Origin: Gracilaria domingensis
Taxonomy: Eukaryota > Rhodophyta > Florideophyceae > Gracilariales > Gracilariaceae
Reading direction: 5' to 3'
Length of the DNA stretch: 64,000 nucleotides
NCBI GenBank assembly: GCA_022539475.1
Contig: VCMS01000012.1
Span: 310,001 to 374,000 of the forward strand
The notes under the pieces are model-generated. The model saw only the letters and a list, made by a program, of their open reading frames with translations, did no database searches and had not been told where the DNA came from. The translations under genes and the position numbers were made by a program. Shown here in pieces: positions 1 to 10,605 of this stretch. Numbering within the stretch: position 1 is the stretch's first letter; every line of letters begins with the position of its first letter.

Positions 1-24
1 CAGCCAAACAAGTTCTTCACATCT

Positions 25-43
25 TGGTGGTAAGAAACCACCA
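25..43 (-). promoter_or_regulatory. Candidate histone-type 3' stem-loop of H4
   Basis: In the H4 transcript, 81 nt beyond the stop, the sequence GGTGGTTTCTTACCACC forms a 6-bp GG...CC stem (7 bp with the flanking T-A pair) around a 5-nt loop. It is preceded by CAAAT and followed by AAGA. The H3 gene has a closely similar element at 1655-1672. Animal and some algal histone mRNAs end in a GG/CC-based 6-bp stem with a 4-nt loop; this copy has one extra loop base, so the call is by analogy. Confidence 0.5.
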
Positions 44-124
44 TTTGTTTTCAGAGCAGAGCGTCCGGCAGCTGCAGCTGTGCTAAGCAGTCAGACAACG
101 ATCACCAATGCACCATCAGGTAGA

Positions 125-1606
<1,482 letters not shown>

Positions 1607-1654
1607 AGTGTAACATGGCTTTGAAAGCTCAACAAGTTTGAAGCTCAAACCAAA

Positions 1655-1672
1655 AGGTGTATATTTACACCT
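1655..1672 (+). promoter_or_regulatory. Candidate histone-type 3' stem-loop of H3
   Basis: The element GGTGTATATTTACACC has a perfect 6-bp stem (7 bp with the outer A-T pair) and a TATT loop, 48 nt after the H3 stop. The GG/CC base, 4-nt loop of the U-H-U-H kind and the CCAAAA just upstream all agree with the known histone mRNA stem-loop. The inner stem pairs differ from the animal consensus. The H4 hairpin on the other side of the pair shares the GGTG/CACC arms and the CAAA leader. Confidence 0.6.
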
Positions 1673-1729
1673 AGACTTGAAGTCACTTGTTGGATAGCTT
1701 TAGTGATTACTTTATCTGGCATTGAGAAC

Positions 1730-1770
1730 TGGGAACAGCGCAGTGCGCATTGGGAACAGCGCAATGCACA
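1730..1770. repeat. Two-unit tandem repeat, period 21 bp
   Basis: Two adjacent copies of TGGGAACAGCGCAGTGCGCA, the second with two substitutions. It lies in the 354-bp gap between the convergent H3 and TRM5 genes. Apart from the H3 hairpin nothing else stands out in that gap. Confidence 0.6.
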
Positions 1771-1960
1771 TGAACCTTTTACACTAACAGGTCACCATGA
1801 AGTCCACATATATACAAGGCGTGGCGGTGCGGTTGTTTTGGTTTGAGTGTACAGTTATGGTATATCGTTTCAACCAAGTTGGGGTGAAGCGAGATGTCGA
1901 TGCCATATCATAATTGACATTAGACCATTGACATCGTTATAGGGTAGCATTTGGCGGCCT

Positions 1961-3412
1961 TCACTGCACCCTAGCTTTTTTTTGTAAAGGTTCTTCCACA
2001 GAGTCCTGTTGGACAACAACTTCTCTCGGTACGCGCACTGTGACACAAACTTGGCGTTTCCGCGGTGCGACATCCCGAACATCCCTCACGGCTATGTCAG
2101 AGTCTGGCAACACACTCTTCGCATCGTCCATGTGTCCGCACAACGCCATTCTTGTTCTCTCCCGAGCACTTTGCATGTCATCCGTGCCCCTTACGAAGCA
2201 GTAGCAATAAATGAGCGGCATTTGGGGCAACTCACCCTCCCAAGTGCTATACAAGCCTCTGAATACGTCTAAGAACTCCGGGGCGCCTGCCGGAAAGTTC
2301 ATGACGACCACGGTGATGGGAATGCGTTCGTGCTTCACCAAACGTGTTAGGAACGTCCGCGCACATGAACATGACGTCACGATGGACCCTTCGTCCAACT
2401 TATTCAAATTGACGTTCTCTCTCAGATATTCTACGGATGATGGATTGAGGTCATTCGCGTACACCAGTTTGCACTTCTTCTGCTTGGCCGTTGGTATGGT
2501 GAACGGTCCGATGCCGCAGAACGCATCCGCAAGAATGTCATCTTTCTTCATACTGTTGATTATCTTTCTGTGTTCCGTTTCAAGTCTGGAGTTCCAGTAC
2601 ACTTTCGAAAAGTCCATTCTAAACGTGCATCCATTCTCCTTGACTGACGTGATCAAATTGTCCTCTCCAGCTAGAACCTCCATGGCAAACGTTCGATATG
2701 GCCCCCCAGTGTTCTCAAGCTTGTTCACGATTGTTTTCACTCTAGAACCCAGTTTGTCCAGCATGACTTCCCCGATGAGATTCTTAAATGGCAACTGCTC
2801 CTCGCGTAGATTCAGGTGAGCTATGTGTCCAATGGACTCAAACGAAGTTGGTATTGTGATGCCTTCCGGTGTGAGCTCCTTCAAGACGGCCTCAATGGGC
2901 CAATGTGAGTAGTCTATATGTACCTCGTCGGTACAAATGTCATCTGACGTGATATGCTTCAGGAATGATTGCACGGGAGAGGGCATAGATGCGGGGACTT
3001 CCAACTCACGCAAATTCTTCGCAACCTCCTCCTTTGCAGAACCAATCAGAGATGCATCGATGTTACCTCTTGGAGAATTTACGAGATTCGTCGAAGGATG
3101 TTGTGAAAGATATTTGAGAAGTAGGAGCATAATAGGTGCCACAGCCGTATGATGCTCATCGTTCTTCGGCTTTAAAACTGATAAAACGCGGGGTATAGAC
3201 AATGCGTGTTCCTTGATCGCTTTTCGGGTTCCATGACATAGTTTGGCAGGTACTCGAAGTGCATATACATTGTACTTTTTTGAAAACAAAGCTTTGTCAA
3301 CGGAAGTTACTGCAGCATTTGACTTATCGAACACGCCGGGCATCTGAGCAGAAAGCACGCTTGATCTTGGAATAAACAGTCGAAAAAATGTCTTCACAAA
3401 AGCGAGGGCCAT
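1961..3412 (-). CDS. TRM5: tRNA (guanine-37 N1)-methyltransferase, Trm5-type
   Basis: Transfers methyl from S-adenosylmethionine to N1 of G37 next to the anticodon, preventing +1 frameshifting. At 483 residues it has the normal eukaryotic length. Visible motifs in order: GHIAHLNL (195-202), SRLETEHRK (275-283), the SAM loop DAFCGIGPF (296-304), the acidic ribose-binding site NDLNP (320-324), NFPAGAPEFLD (372-382; catalytic NxP region), YCYCF and the late VRDVAP block. The first 23 residues are basic and hydrophobic and could be a mitochondrial leader; Met24 would give a cytosolic form, matching the known dual location of Trm5. The basic tail KKARVQ is nuclear-signal-like. It converges with H3. 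Confidence 0.93.
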   Translation of the reverse strand: MALAFVKTFFRLFIPRSSVLSAQMPGVFDKSNAAVTSVDKALFSKKYNVYALRVPAKLCHGTRKAIKEHALSIPRVLSVLKPKNDEHHTAVAPIMLLLLKYLSQHPSTNLVNSPRGNIDASLIGSAKEEVAKNLRELEVPASMPSPVQSFLKHITSDDICTDEVHIDYSHWPIEAVLKELTPEGITIPTSFESIGHIAHLNLREEQLPFKNLIGEVMLDKLGSRVKTIVNKLENTGGPYRTFAMEVLAGEDNLITSVKENGCTFRMDFSKVYWNSRLETEHRKIINSMKKDDILADAFCGIGPFTIPTAKQKKCKLVYANDLNPSSVEYLRENVNLNKLDEGSIVTSCSCARTFLTRLVKHERIPITVVVMNFPAGAPEFLDVFRGLYSTWEGELPQMPLIYCYCFVRGTDDMQSARERTRMALCGHMDDAKSVLPDSDIAVRDVRDVAPRKRQVCVTVRVPREVVVQQDSVEEPLQKKARVQ

Positions 3413-4023
3413 CAGCCGTCAAAAGGCTTTTCAGCGCAAGGGGCCAATGATAGAAGAAAAGTCTATGGGACATACACAAAGTTAGAGTACCATTGATGCG
3501 AGAAATAATGGTGGTACCGACGGAAGGGGAAGCTGATGAGCCTCGACATAGCCTTTATGAAGTCGATGCCACGAAGCGTGATCCGTCGCTGGTCTATGGC
3601 AAACCAAGACTTCAAGGACCTGTGCGTGTACACGTTGATAAACAGAAGCGTACAGCAATGTGTATGTTCCAAGGCTTCTTCCGAACTTACATTTCCACCC
3701 AATGAAGTGGGGGGGGAAGAGTTTGGAATACACGTGTATAACAAAGCACTTTCAATATTGGTCAGTGTAAGTTGGAAATGGACCCAGCGTCATCAAGGGA
3801 AATCCTTAGGATTCCAAGGTCAGGTCATTCGCGCGACAAGCATTTCTTCTATGCTCTTCCTTCCACAGCTTCTGCTTTGTTGCTACCAAGTGCGCTAAAC
3901 TTGATTGGAACCTAATGCATAGTCCTTGATCTTTGAAGTGAGCTGCAGAAGATCAGTGCCAAGGCTGCGACGACACTGAGCACCATCATACCGAGCTATG
4001 GTCAGGTATCATATACCACTGTC
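3413..4023. other. Intergenic, TRM5 to ALG3
   Basis: Divergent 611-bp spacer. Short open frames exist on both strands but show no recognisable domain or consistent codon use. It presumably carries both promoters; no clear TATA or CCAAT box was identified. Confidence 0.5.
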
Positions 4024-5355
4024 ATGAAGATCAGAAAGGGAAGATTGTTCTCGTCGGCTCTCAACTCTTTGGAGGCTGCGAAAAACTTGTTTCGGAGGCA
4101 TTTCTTTCTCATATCAGCGGCGCTTGTTTTCATCAACTTTGTGGGATGTGTTCTAATCATCAGAAAGGTTTCGTACACAGAAATCGACTGGAAGGCATAC
4201 ATGGAAGAAGTTGCCGGAGTCGTTGAACACGGACAGCTTGACTATAAGCTATTGCGAGGGGGTACTGGTCCACTGGTGTACCCAGCAGGCTTTATATACA
4301 TCTACTCTGTCTTGTTTTACGTAACAGACCACGGTAGTAATATCCGACTCGCTCAGTATATATTTGCCGTTCTTCATTCGCTGACTCTTGCAATAATGCT
4401 CGCGATCTACTGCAGATCTCATCCAGATGTTAACGACAGAGACATGCACCGGTTTCCGTTGTACATAGTGGGATTTCTCTTCTTGTCAAGAAGGATAGCG
4501 TCATTGTTCGTCCTTCGACTGTTTAATGACTGCGTTCAGACTATGCTTATTTATATCTCCGTGCTGCTCTTTATGTATAACCAGTGGAGCTTTGGATGTC
4601 TCATGTATAGCTTTTCCGTGTCCGTGAAGATGAATGCTCTCTTATACGCCCCAGGCCTAGCGGTATTGCTTTGCCAAGCTTGCGGCTTTGGAGGGTTTCT
4701 GCGTCGCGTGATCGGAATATGTCTAGTTGTACAGATCGCCTTTGGACTTCCGTTTCTCCTTCACGCGCCTGCCAGTTATATCTCTCGTGCGTTTGAACTG
4801 ACTAGAGAGTTTCTGTACGAGTGGAGCGTTAACGGTGCGTTTTTGTCCGAAGAGGCTTTTCTTGATAAGAAGCTCGCAGTATCTTTGCTGGTTTTGCATC
4901 TCTGCATTCTTTTGCTTTTTGCTCACTATCGTTGGACTTCTGGTCTGGATGGGGGTTTGGTTGGCCTACTTATCCCAGACAAAATGGAAAGTAGAGCAAT
5001 TGTTCGTCATTTGTTCAAAGACGAGCGTCGGAAACTTCACCCAATGCACGTGGCGACAGTTCTGTTCACTTCAAACTTCATCGGTATTGTATTTGCGCGA
5101 ACATTACACTACCAGTTCTATGCATGGTATGCACATACAATACCGTTCCTTATCTGGGGGGGACCATACCCCTTTATTGTCAAAGTTATGATCATGGCGA
5201 CTATTGAAGTTGTCTTCAACATATTCCCACCTTCTCAAGTTGCAGCCGTTTTTCTGAACATTTGTCACATGATGGTGCTGCTTTCTCTCTGGATGGAGTC
5301 AAAAGCCAACGTGATCTCCATCTTTGATAAATCAAGAGAAGTCAAGGTCGATTGA
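4024..5355 (+). CDS. ALG3: Dol-P-Man:Man5GlcNAc2-PP-Dol alpha-1,3-mannosyltransferase
   Basis: Multi-span ER enzyme (GT58) that adds the first lumenal mannose from dolichyl-phosphate-mannose to the lipid-linked N-glycan precursor. The 443-residue length is typical. Diagnostic segments are SYTEIDWKAYM (50-60) and GTGPLVYPAG (80-89) in the first lumenal loop, RLFNDC (165-170), SVKMNALLYAP (200-210), and FTSNFIGIVFARTLHYQFY (348-366) near the C-terminal membrane spans. The N-terminus is short and basic before the first span at about residues 27-47. No ER retrieval signal is obvious. Its presence implies a complete lumenal arm of N-glycan assembly. Confidence 0.95.
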   Translation: MKIRKGRLFSSALNSLEAAKNLFRRHFFLISAALVFINFVGCVLIIRKVSYTEIDWKAYMEEVAGVVEHGQLDYKLLRGGTGPLVYPAGFIYIYSVLFYVTDHGSNIRLAQYIFAVLHSLTLAIMLAIYCRSHPDVNDRDMHRFPLYIVGFLFLSRRIASLFVLRLFNDCVQTMLIYISVLLFMYNQWSFGCLMYSFSVSVKMNALLYAPGLAVLLCQACGFGGFLRRVIGICLVVQIAFGLPFLLHAPASYISRAFELTREFLYEWSVNGAFLSEEAFLDKKLAVSLLVLHLCILLLFAHYRWTSGLDGGLVGLLIPDKMESRAIVRHLFKDERRKLHPMHVATVLFTSNFIGIVFARTLHYQFYAWYAHTIPFLIWGGPYPFIVKVMIMATIEVVFNIFPPSQVAAVFLNICHMMVLLSLWMESKANVISIFDKSREVKVD

Positions 5356-5728
5356 GAAAGAGGGTGACATTCACCCATTGCGAAGACTTCTGCCCAATCT
5401 GTTCGGTCAGCCTACATCGAACATGTTACCAACGCTGAGGCAAACCATTCCAGTACTACTGCGGGTTACGAAGCATTGAGCAATTTCGACTTGGAAACAC
5501 AACTACGCTTATGGTTCTGTACGACTCGAGCGTTGGAGACCTGGAAAGGCGTCAATGCAGTTGATGTAAAGACCTGCAGCAAAAGATCGCTTATAATCTT
5601 GCAGCCACACTTTTCTCCAAGAGAAGTAGAATTACACTTGACAAGCTTGAGTTCTGTTCCTTTTTCTTTGCGTACGTACTCCATAACTTGCAGTCGTCGT
5701 CCCTAAACGAAGGGAGGCGAACTTCTTT
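5356..5728. other. Intergenic between convergent genes
   Basis: Spacer between the ends of ALG3 and the unknown minus-strand gene. No coding potential or structured element recognised. Confidence 0.5.
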
Positions 5729-6763
5729 TCACACTAATTGAACCCATAGTTCATTATTGCGCTCAGAGGAGAAGATTCCCGGACTATTATCAACCAGTAT
5801 CCTGAAGTCCCTTTCGGATGCAGCTTCGCAAGACCCTGACGCCTTGATTGCACGAAGCAAAGAGGTGTGTTGCTCGTGAACGTGTGTGTCTGTAACTGCT
5901 CCTTTGAAGCATTTCACTGCAAATCGCGCAGTTCTCTTTGGTCTCGTTGCAACCTCTGCTGGAAGTTCGATAGGGTCAAAAAATGATAATCGTATGCCCT
6001 TGCCCAACTTGTCGATAGCAACTGGGCATGTTCCGTGGCTTTGACGCCACACGCAAACGAAACACGAATACTTGTTGAAAGGAAATATTGGAAACAGATT
6101 CATGGCAAAGTATTCTAGAGCGGAAGGCTTTCGGGGCTCGGATCCCGCACCTGATAAGATATCTCGAACTTCAAAGGTCGATAGTCTTGCTGCCACGGAA
6201 AACGTTGGTGCTGGGTCCTTCCATGGATCACTCGCGTACAGCTCTTCTTCTGATTCAGATTTCGATTCCAAAATGTAGATTTCGTTCTTCCTGGTGAAGA
6301 ATGGCTCGGCACCGCCCTTTTCGAGCAAGCGAAGTTGGTATTTCGTACCTTCATACCCCAGCTTTTTTAAGGCAGATGGGACATTTATGTTTCCTGTTAC
6401 TATTCCTGAGAAGCACATATGCGACTTACTTTCATTCGGGTCCGACAACTGTTGAGCAGCTTGGAATGATATACTAATGTCACGATTGCTATCGTGGTTG
6501 ATAACGAGCGGGCCGCAACTCGAGGCAAGCTGTCGGTCGTATACATTGAGGAACCAGTTGTAATTCCCGAACAGCGGAAGTGGCCAAAGATTTACGCAAC
6601 AAGTTCCAGTTTTGCCTTCCTTGGGAACCAAGCCCACGTCCGGTAGCTTAGCAGAGGCTCGAGCCGCGACTCGAAGCGGATTTGCTGTGCATTTTTCAGG
6701 ACGGTCGAGTATCCGCCCGCTCGAAAGAAAATGGCTTCGGCAGAAGGCAGAAGAACCTTGCAT
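5729..6763 (-). CDS. Unknown protein, possibly plastid-targeted
   Basis: A 344-residue protein that I cannot place in a family. The first 50 or so residues are rich in Ser, Arg and Ala with few acids (MQGSSAFCRSHFLSSGRI...), which would fit an organelle leader. After it come a globular segment with many aromatics (LWPLPLFGNYNWFLNVYD at about 58-75), an acidic patch SESEEELYASD, and a mixed C-terminal part ending NNELWVQLV. It has no obvious membrane span. The long frame and protein-like composition argue that it is real. An overlapping frame at 6592-7077 on the same strand is a shadow. Confidence 0.6.
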   Translation of the reverse strand: MQGSSAFCRSHFLSSGRILDRPEKCTANPLRVAARASAKLPDVGLVPKEGKTGTCCVNLWPLPLFGNYNWFLNVYDRQLASSCGPLVINHDSNRDISISFQAAQQLSDPNESKSHMCFSGIVTGNINVPSALKKLGYEGTKYQLRLLEKGGAEPFFTRKNEIYILESKSESEEELYASDPWKDPAPTFSVAARLSTFEVRDILSGAGSEPRKPSALEYFAMNLFPIFPFNKYSCFVCVWRQSHGTCPVAIDKLGKGIRLSFFDPIELPAEVATRPKRTARFAVKCFKGAVTDTHVHEQHTSLLRAIKASGSCEAASERDFRILVDNSPGIFSSERNNELWVQLV

Positions 6764-7628
6764 TTCTGGGTCTTGGTATTGGTCAGATCCGAGCGGGAAC
6801 TAGTAATCGCGTTAATCTTATGTGGGGTACATGAACTTTTCCGACCGAGCAAAGGCAAACGCAGAGCATGAACTACCCTTGTAGTTGCAACTCCATCACT
6901 ATGACCAAAGCTGACATTTTGAGAACAGCATTCCGACACTGGTTTTCTGCACGAGACTCTTTGAGCTCGAATTTGGACTGGGAAAAACCGCGATCTGCGG
7001 AGTCCGCAGTGCGGACCCGATCCTGCGGAACGCGTGTCGCGATAGAAATGTGCCATATTTCTAATCGCAATAATCATGCCGATTCAGTTATATCACTTGT
7101 CTTCTTTCCTTGACGCAGTGAAGAAGCAATCGCTTCTGCTCCGTACTCCAGAGAGTTGGCCTTCCGAAGGTTGGATCTTAGGGCAAACAGCGACTTTGTC
7201 ATGGGTCATCAGATCAATCACTCATGAATGATGGCAACGGTTCCTAGATGATGTGACACATACATACCTGCGTACTCTTGTGAACGAACTGTCTGTCCCA
7301 TAGGGATTCGTAGGAGGTAATTACTGATGGTATCCTTACCCTCAGTACTTGTAGAGGGCGAATGAACACATCTAGCCTTCCTGTGCTCCGAATCAGTTAG
7401 AGCGAGGGGTTTCACATGATCCGCCTCCCACCTTCGAAACAGAGTTAGTCGACCTTTTGCTTGGGGATCTCAAGGAATTTCACTAGTGGCTTTACTCGTG
7501 CACTTGGAAAAGAGAACATATACAACAGAAGGGAACATATTTTTACAAGACCCCCGGGTGTTGAGCAAACCGACACCCGACGCTTTCGAAACCAGCTACT
7601 CGGTCCAAGCTTTGAAGAGTTGAGGTAG
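6764..7628. other. Intergenic, unassigned
   Basis: 865 bp before the unknown gene (minus strand) and after the deubiquitinase stop. Near 6995-7027 there are short repeats of TGCGGA and its complement that could fold. No gene recognised. Confidence 0.4.
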
Positions 7629-9980
7629 TTAGCTCGAAGAATTCGGGTCGCTCCGGGACGACGCTGGTGCCTCCGATGTAGGTGGTGCCTCCGATGTTGG
7701 CTCCGATGTTGGCTGTTGAGTGTAGAACAGCAGGTATGCCGTTCGTCGCGATCTCGCAGACGTGAAGAGCTTTTCTTGCAGCTCTCTTTTTGACACGACT
7801 GATACGAGGGAGTCGTCGAAGACATACCACTCGGCCTTGTCGTCGCGGTAGATGTACGAGTAATAATGGCCTGAAGACGCGCCATTTCCCTCGTGTACAA
7901 TTACGGCGCTGAGACGATACCACATGTCTCGCTCCTCGCAATCATCCGTGCACCATTCCGACAAGCGCATTTCAAAGGGACACGGCATTGCTACGGCAAC
8001 TTTTTCACCCGAGCTCGTGTACGGAGAATCGAAGGCGAAGAGCTTCAGGTGAACCGTCAAGACCTTCGGAAGCGTGACTACCCGCCACCATCGTTGAGCC
8101 TCTGTGTAGGTGTTGCAAGTATCACAGCTGTACTTGTTAACACCTACCAACTTCTCCTTGGCACCGGTTTTCGACCACGCCCATTCAAGATTGCGCCCAG
8201 CCTCCACCGGTAGAGATACATCCAAAAATTGCTCGGCGCGGTTGGACATAGATTCGCAAAAGTCGCACCGCGTGGCGGTGACAGCCTTACCTTCGAACAA
8301 ATCGGGTACCAGCGTGGGGCGGAAGCGCTTCCTTGGACGGGGGCCATCCAGCGGTGGGGTTTGCTCCAAAGCGTCCGACGCCTCCGAAACGCGTCTTCTT
8401 TTCGCCAGTCGCGGCAACTCTGTGCCCTTCGCCTTAATGGGGGCCGCCACCGAACTGCTGGGCACGTCAGGGTTGTCGTGCTTCGCGGCCTCTCCTCCTC
8501 GCAGACGACCAAGCTGATGAGAGGGACTGCGCTCCAGTGACGGGGATTGTGGACCGTCAGTGTGGTGAGAGTCGATGGCCTGCGGGTGGAGCTTGAGGGC
8601 GGCATCAACCTTGTCCAGAAGGAAGCGGAGGAATTCGTGCGCATCCTGCTGTCCCACTGCCTCAAAGTCGCATCGCTCGTCACGCAAGATAGAGACGAAG
8701 GCGGAAGGCGACACGTAATCGACGTTCTCGCGAAGATCGTCCAGCGGATCGGTGTCGAGCGTATCGCCATCATCGTCTTCAGCGGTGGGTAGCGCGGCGT
8801 GGCGAGACGTCTCCCTCTGCAGCAGCTGCGTATTGTCGAGCGTGCGGAAAAGCGACTGCAGCGCATGCGCCAGCTCGCAAGAAAAGTCGGCCGACGAAGG
8901 ACCGGTCCAGCACGCGAGCGCGCTGCGAAACAGCGGCTGATTGTACAACACCTGCAGCACGGAGTTGATGTAGCAGGTGTTTCCAAGGTTGAGCAGGCCG
9001 GGGGGATGCGGAAGCGGGGGGGGAGTGGACGGCGGCGTGGGCGTGGACGGCGGCGGCGTGCAGTCGGGCATCGCGGCGCGCTGGGCGTCGGCGACGGGCG
9101 CGGGCGGACGGAGTTGCGGCGGCGTCGGCGTTTGGCGGGAGCGCGCGCTTGTAATACTGCGCGCGTTGGGGTGAGCGCTGCGAGCACTTTGCATTGCGCG
9201 CGCTGGCGCGCGTCCGTTGTGCTGCTGCGGCTGCAGCCGCGGCTGCTGTACGCACGCGCGCACGGCGGCGTGCGGCGCACGTGTGCCAGGTGGCGCCGCG
9301 GGGCGCCCGCCGCGGGTGGGCGACGCCGGTGCGCGCGCGGTGTCCATTTCGCTGCGCGCCACTTTGGCGGGAGACGCGGCCGCGCGTGGCGGGGAGTGTG
9401 CGCGCCGCTTTCCGAGCACGGTGGCGAAGCGTCGCGCGGCCTCGGTGCTGCGCGCGCGGGGGGGTCGGCCGCCAGTTTCCGTGTTGTCCGGCGGCTCGCG
9501 GCGAGCCATCTTCGCGGGAGCCTGGCGGAGAGCGGCTGGCTCATGCTCTGCCCGTCGTTTGCCGAGCGCAGACGAGAATGCTGGGCAGGCGGCCATCTCA
9601 GCGTCCGGGACTGTGTACGGCGTTCGCAGGTATCTGCGAGAGACGGCGATCTTCGGCGCTGGAGCGTTGGAGCGGGTGGCGGATGGCGGGGCGTCGGCGT
9701 CGTCCAGTTCGAACCGAGCCTTCTTGGCGGGAGATGGTGGCGGTGGGGGTGGGGGGGTTTGTAGTCGGCGTTTGCCGAGCAAAGACGAGCACCGTCTGCG
9801 AGCTTCGTTGCTGACCATGGCGACTGTGCTTGATTGAACCGAAGAAACTGTTGCTGTTTGATGCCCGCAGACGACTGAGAAGAGCAGCAGGTCTCGCGCA
9901 GCTCTCGCTCCCCTTTTGTAGGTCGCGTGCGGGAGAGGAAGAGAACGGAGCCGGGCGAGGAGAGGGCTGATGCTCGCCAT
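7629..9980 (-). CDS. Ubiquitin carboxyl-terminal hydrolase, USP12/46/USP1-like
   Basis: Papain-like cysteine protease that removes ubiquitin from proteins. The catalytic domain spans about residues 327-755: Cys box GNTCYINS (333-340, Cys336), QQDAHEF (444-450), two CxxC pairs of the finger subdomain (C572/C575, C619/C622), His box GASSGHYYSY (700-709, His705) and YVFDD with the Asp. Spacing and the FEGKAVTATRCDFCES segment resemble USP12/USP46/USP1. The 325-residue N-terminal extension is Ala/Pro/Arg-rich and repeats a LGKRR...PAK.AR.E unit three times (about 68-90, 139-161, 189-211), which look like nuclear or partner-binding motifs. A linker of about 95 residues interrupts the domain after residue 460. 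Met55 (9818) is an alternative start. Confidence 0.9.
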   Translation of the reverse strand: MASISPLLARLRSLPLPHATYKRGARAARDLLLFSVVCGHQTATVSSVQSSTVAMVSNEARRRCSSLLGKRRLQTPPPPPPPSPAKKARFELDDADAPPSATRSNAPAPKIAVSRRYLRTPYTVPDAEMAACPAFSSALGKRRAEHEPAALRQAPAKMARREPPDNTETGGRPPRARSTEAARRFATVLGKRRAHSPPRAAASPAKVARSEMDTARAPASPTRGGRPAAPPGTRAPHAAVRACVQQPRLQPQQHNGRAPARAMQSARSAHPNARSITSARSRQTPTPPQLRPPAPVADAQRAAMPDCTPPPSTPTPPSTPPPLPHPPGLLNLGNTCYINSVLQVLYNQPLFRSALACWTGPSSADFSCELAHALQSLFRTLDNTQLLQRETSRHAALPTAEDDDGDTLDTDPLDDLRENVDYVSPSAFVSILRDERCDFEAVGQQDAHEFLRFLLDKVDAALKLHPQAIDSHHTDGPQSPSLERSPSHQLGRLRGGEAAKHDNPDVPSSSVAAPIKAKGTELPRLAKRRRVSEASDALEQTPPLDGPRPRKRFRPTLVPDLFEGKAVTATRCDFCESMSNRAEQFLDVSLPVEAGRNLEWAWSKTGAKEKLVGVNKYSCDTCNTYTEAQRWWRVVTLPKVLTVHLKLFAFDSPYTSSGEKVAVAMPCPFEMRLSEWCTDDCEERDMWYRLSAVIVHEGNGASSGHYYSYIYRDDKAEWYVFDDSLVSVVSKRELQEKLFTSARSRRTAYLLFYTQQPTSEPTSEAPPTSEAPASSRSDPNSSS

Positions 9981-10072
9981 TCAATTGCAAGCAAACAGCA
10001 AACAGCTGCTGATAATTGCTTGGCGAACGCTCGCCCCGCGATCGGCAAAGCGTGACGCCGTAGGCGGACGTC

Positions 10073-10552
10073 ATTAATCTTCGTGATTCTCTTCCCTGTC
10101 GTGGCACAACTTCTGCGAGTATTGTCTGCATTCGGCGCCTTTCTCATCGTTGATTAATCCGCTGCTGAATCATTTCAATTGACAGTGACAACGACGAGCG
10201 AAGGCCCGTTCCCCCGTGTGGTCTGTTCATCATTTCACCATCAACGCTTTCGCACCGCAGAATGCAAGTGATGGAATGATGGACAGGTGAGTTGCAGCCA
10301 CGGGGGAGAGGCGGTTTAACGAAATGAGAGCATCTACCTTCGTGACGCGAAAAGCGGGTGCGATTAATCTACGTGATTCCCTTGCGTGTCGTATCAGAAT
10401 GGAATCCTCGGCTGCATCATTTCAATTAGACGAGCAAGCGCCTGTCTCCGTGGTTAGCTCATCATTTCACCATCAAAGCTTTCACGTCGCAAAACGCAGA
10501 TGATGGAATGATGGGCAGGTGAGTCACGTCCACTGGGGAGAGGCGGTTTACT
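10073..10552. repeat. Diverged tandem duplication with paired hairpins
   Basis: Two copies of a roughly 190-240 bp block lie between the deubiquitinase start and the photodecarboxylase stop. Each begins ATTAATCT.CGTGATTC (10073 and 10373) and ends GAGGCGGTTTA. The most conserved part, 10228-10281 and 10460-10513, carries inverted arms: CATCATTTCACCATC facing GATGGAATGATG. The hairpin copies are 232 bp apart, the block starts 300 bp apart, so there is an insertion in the first copy. No open frame is kept. As it lies upstream of the deubiquitinase it may be promoter sequence. Confidence 0.7.
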
Positions 10553-10605
10553 GCTAAGCCAGAACATCTACCTACCGCTCTTGCCGACACTTAGTCTATG
10601 AAGGG

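Noticed and set aside
8144-10147. 667-codon minus-strand frame overlapping the deubiquitinase
   Set aside because: Same strand, other frame; Arg/Pro/Ser-rich shadow created by the G+C-rich coding sequence with no domain.
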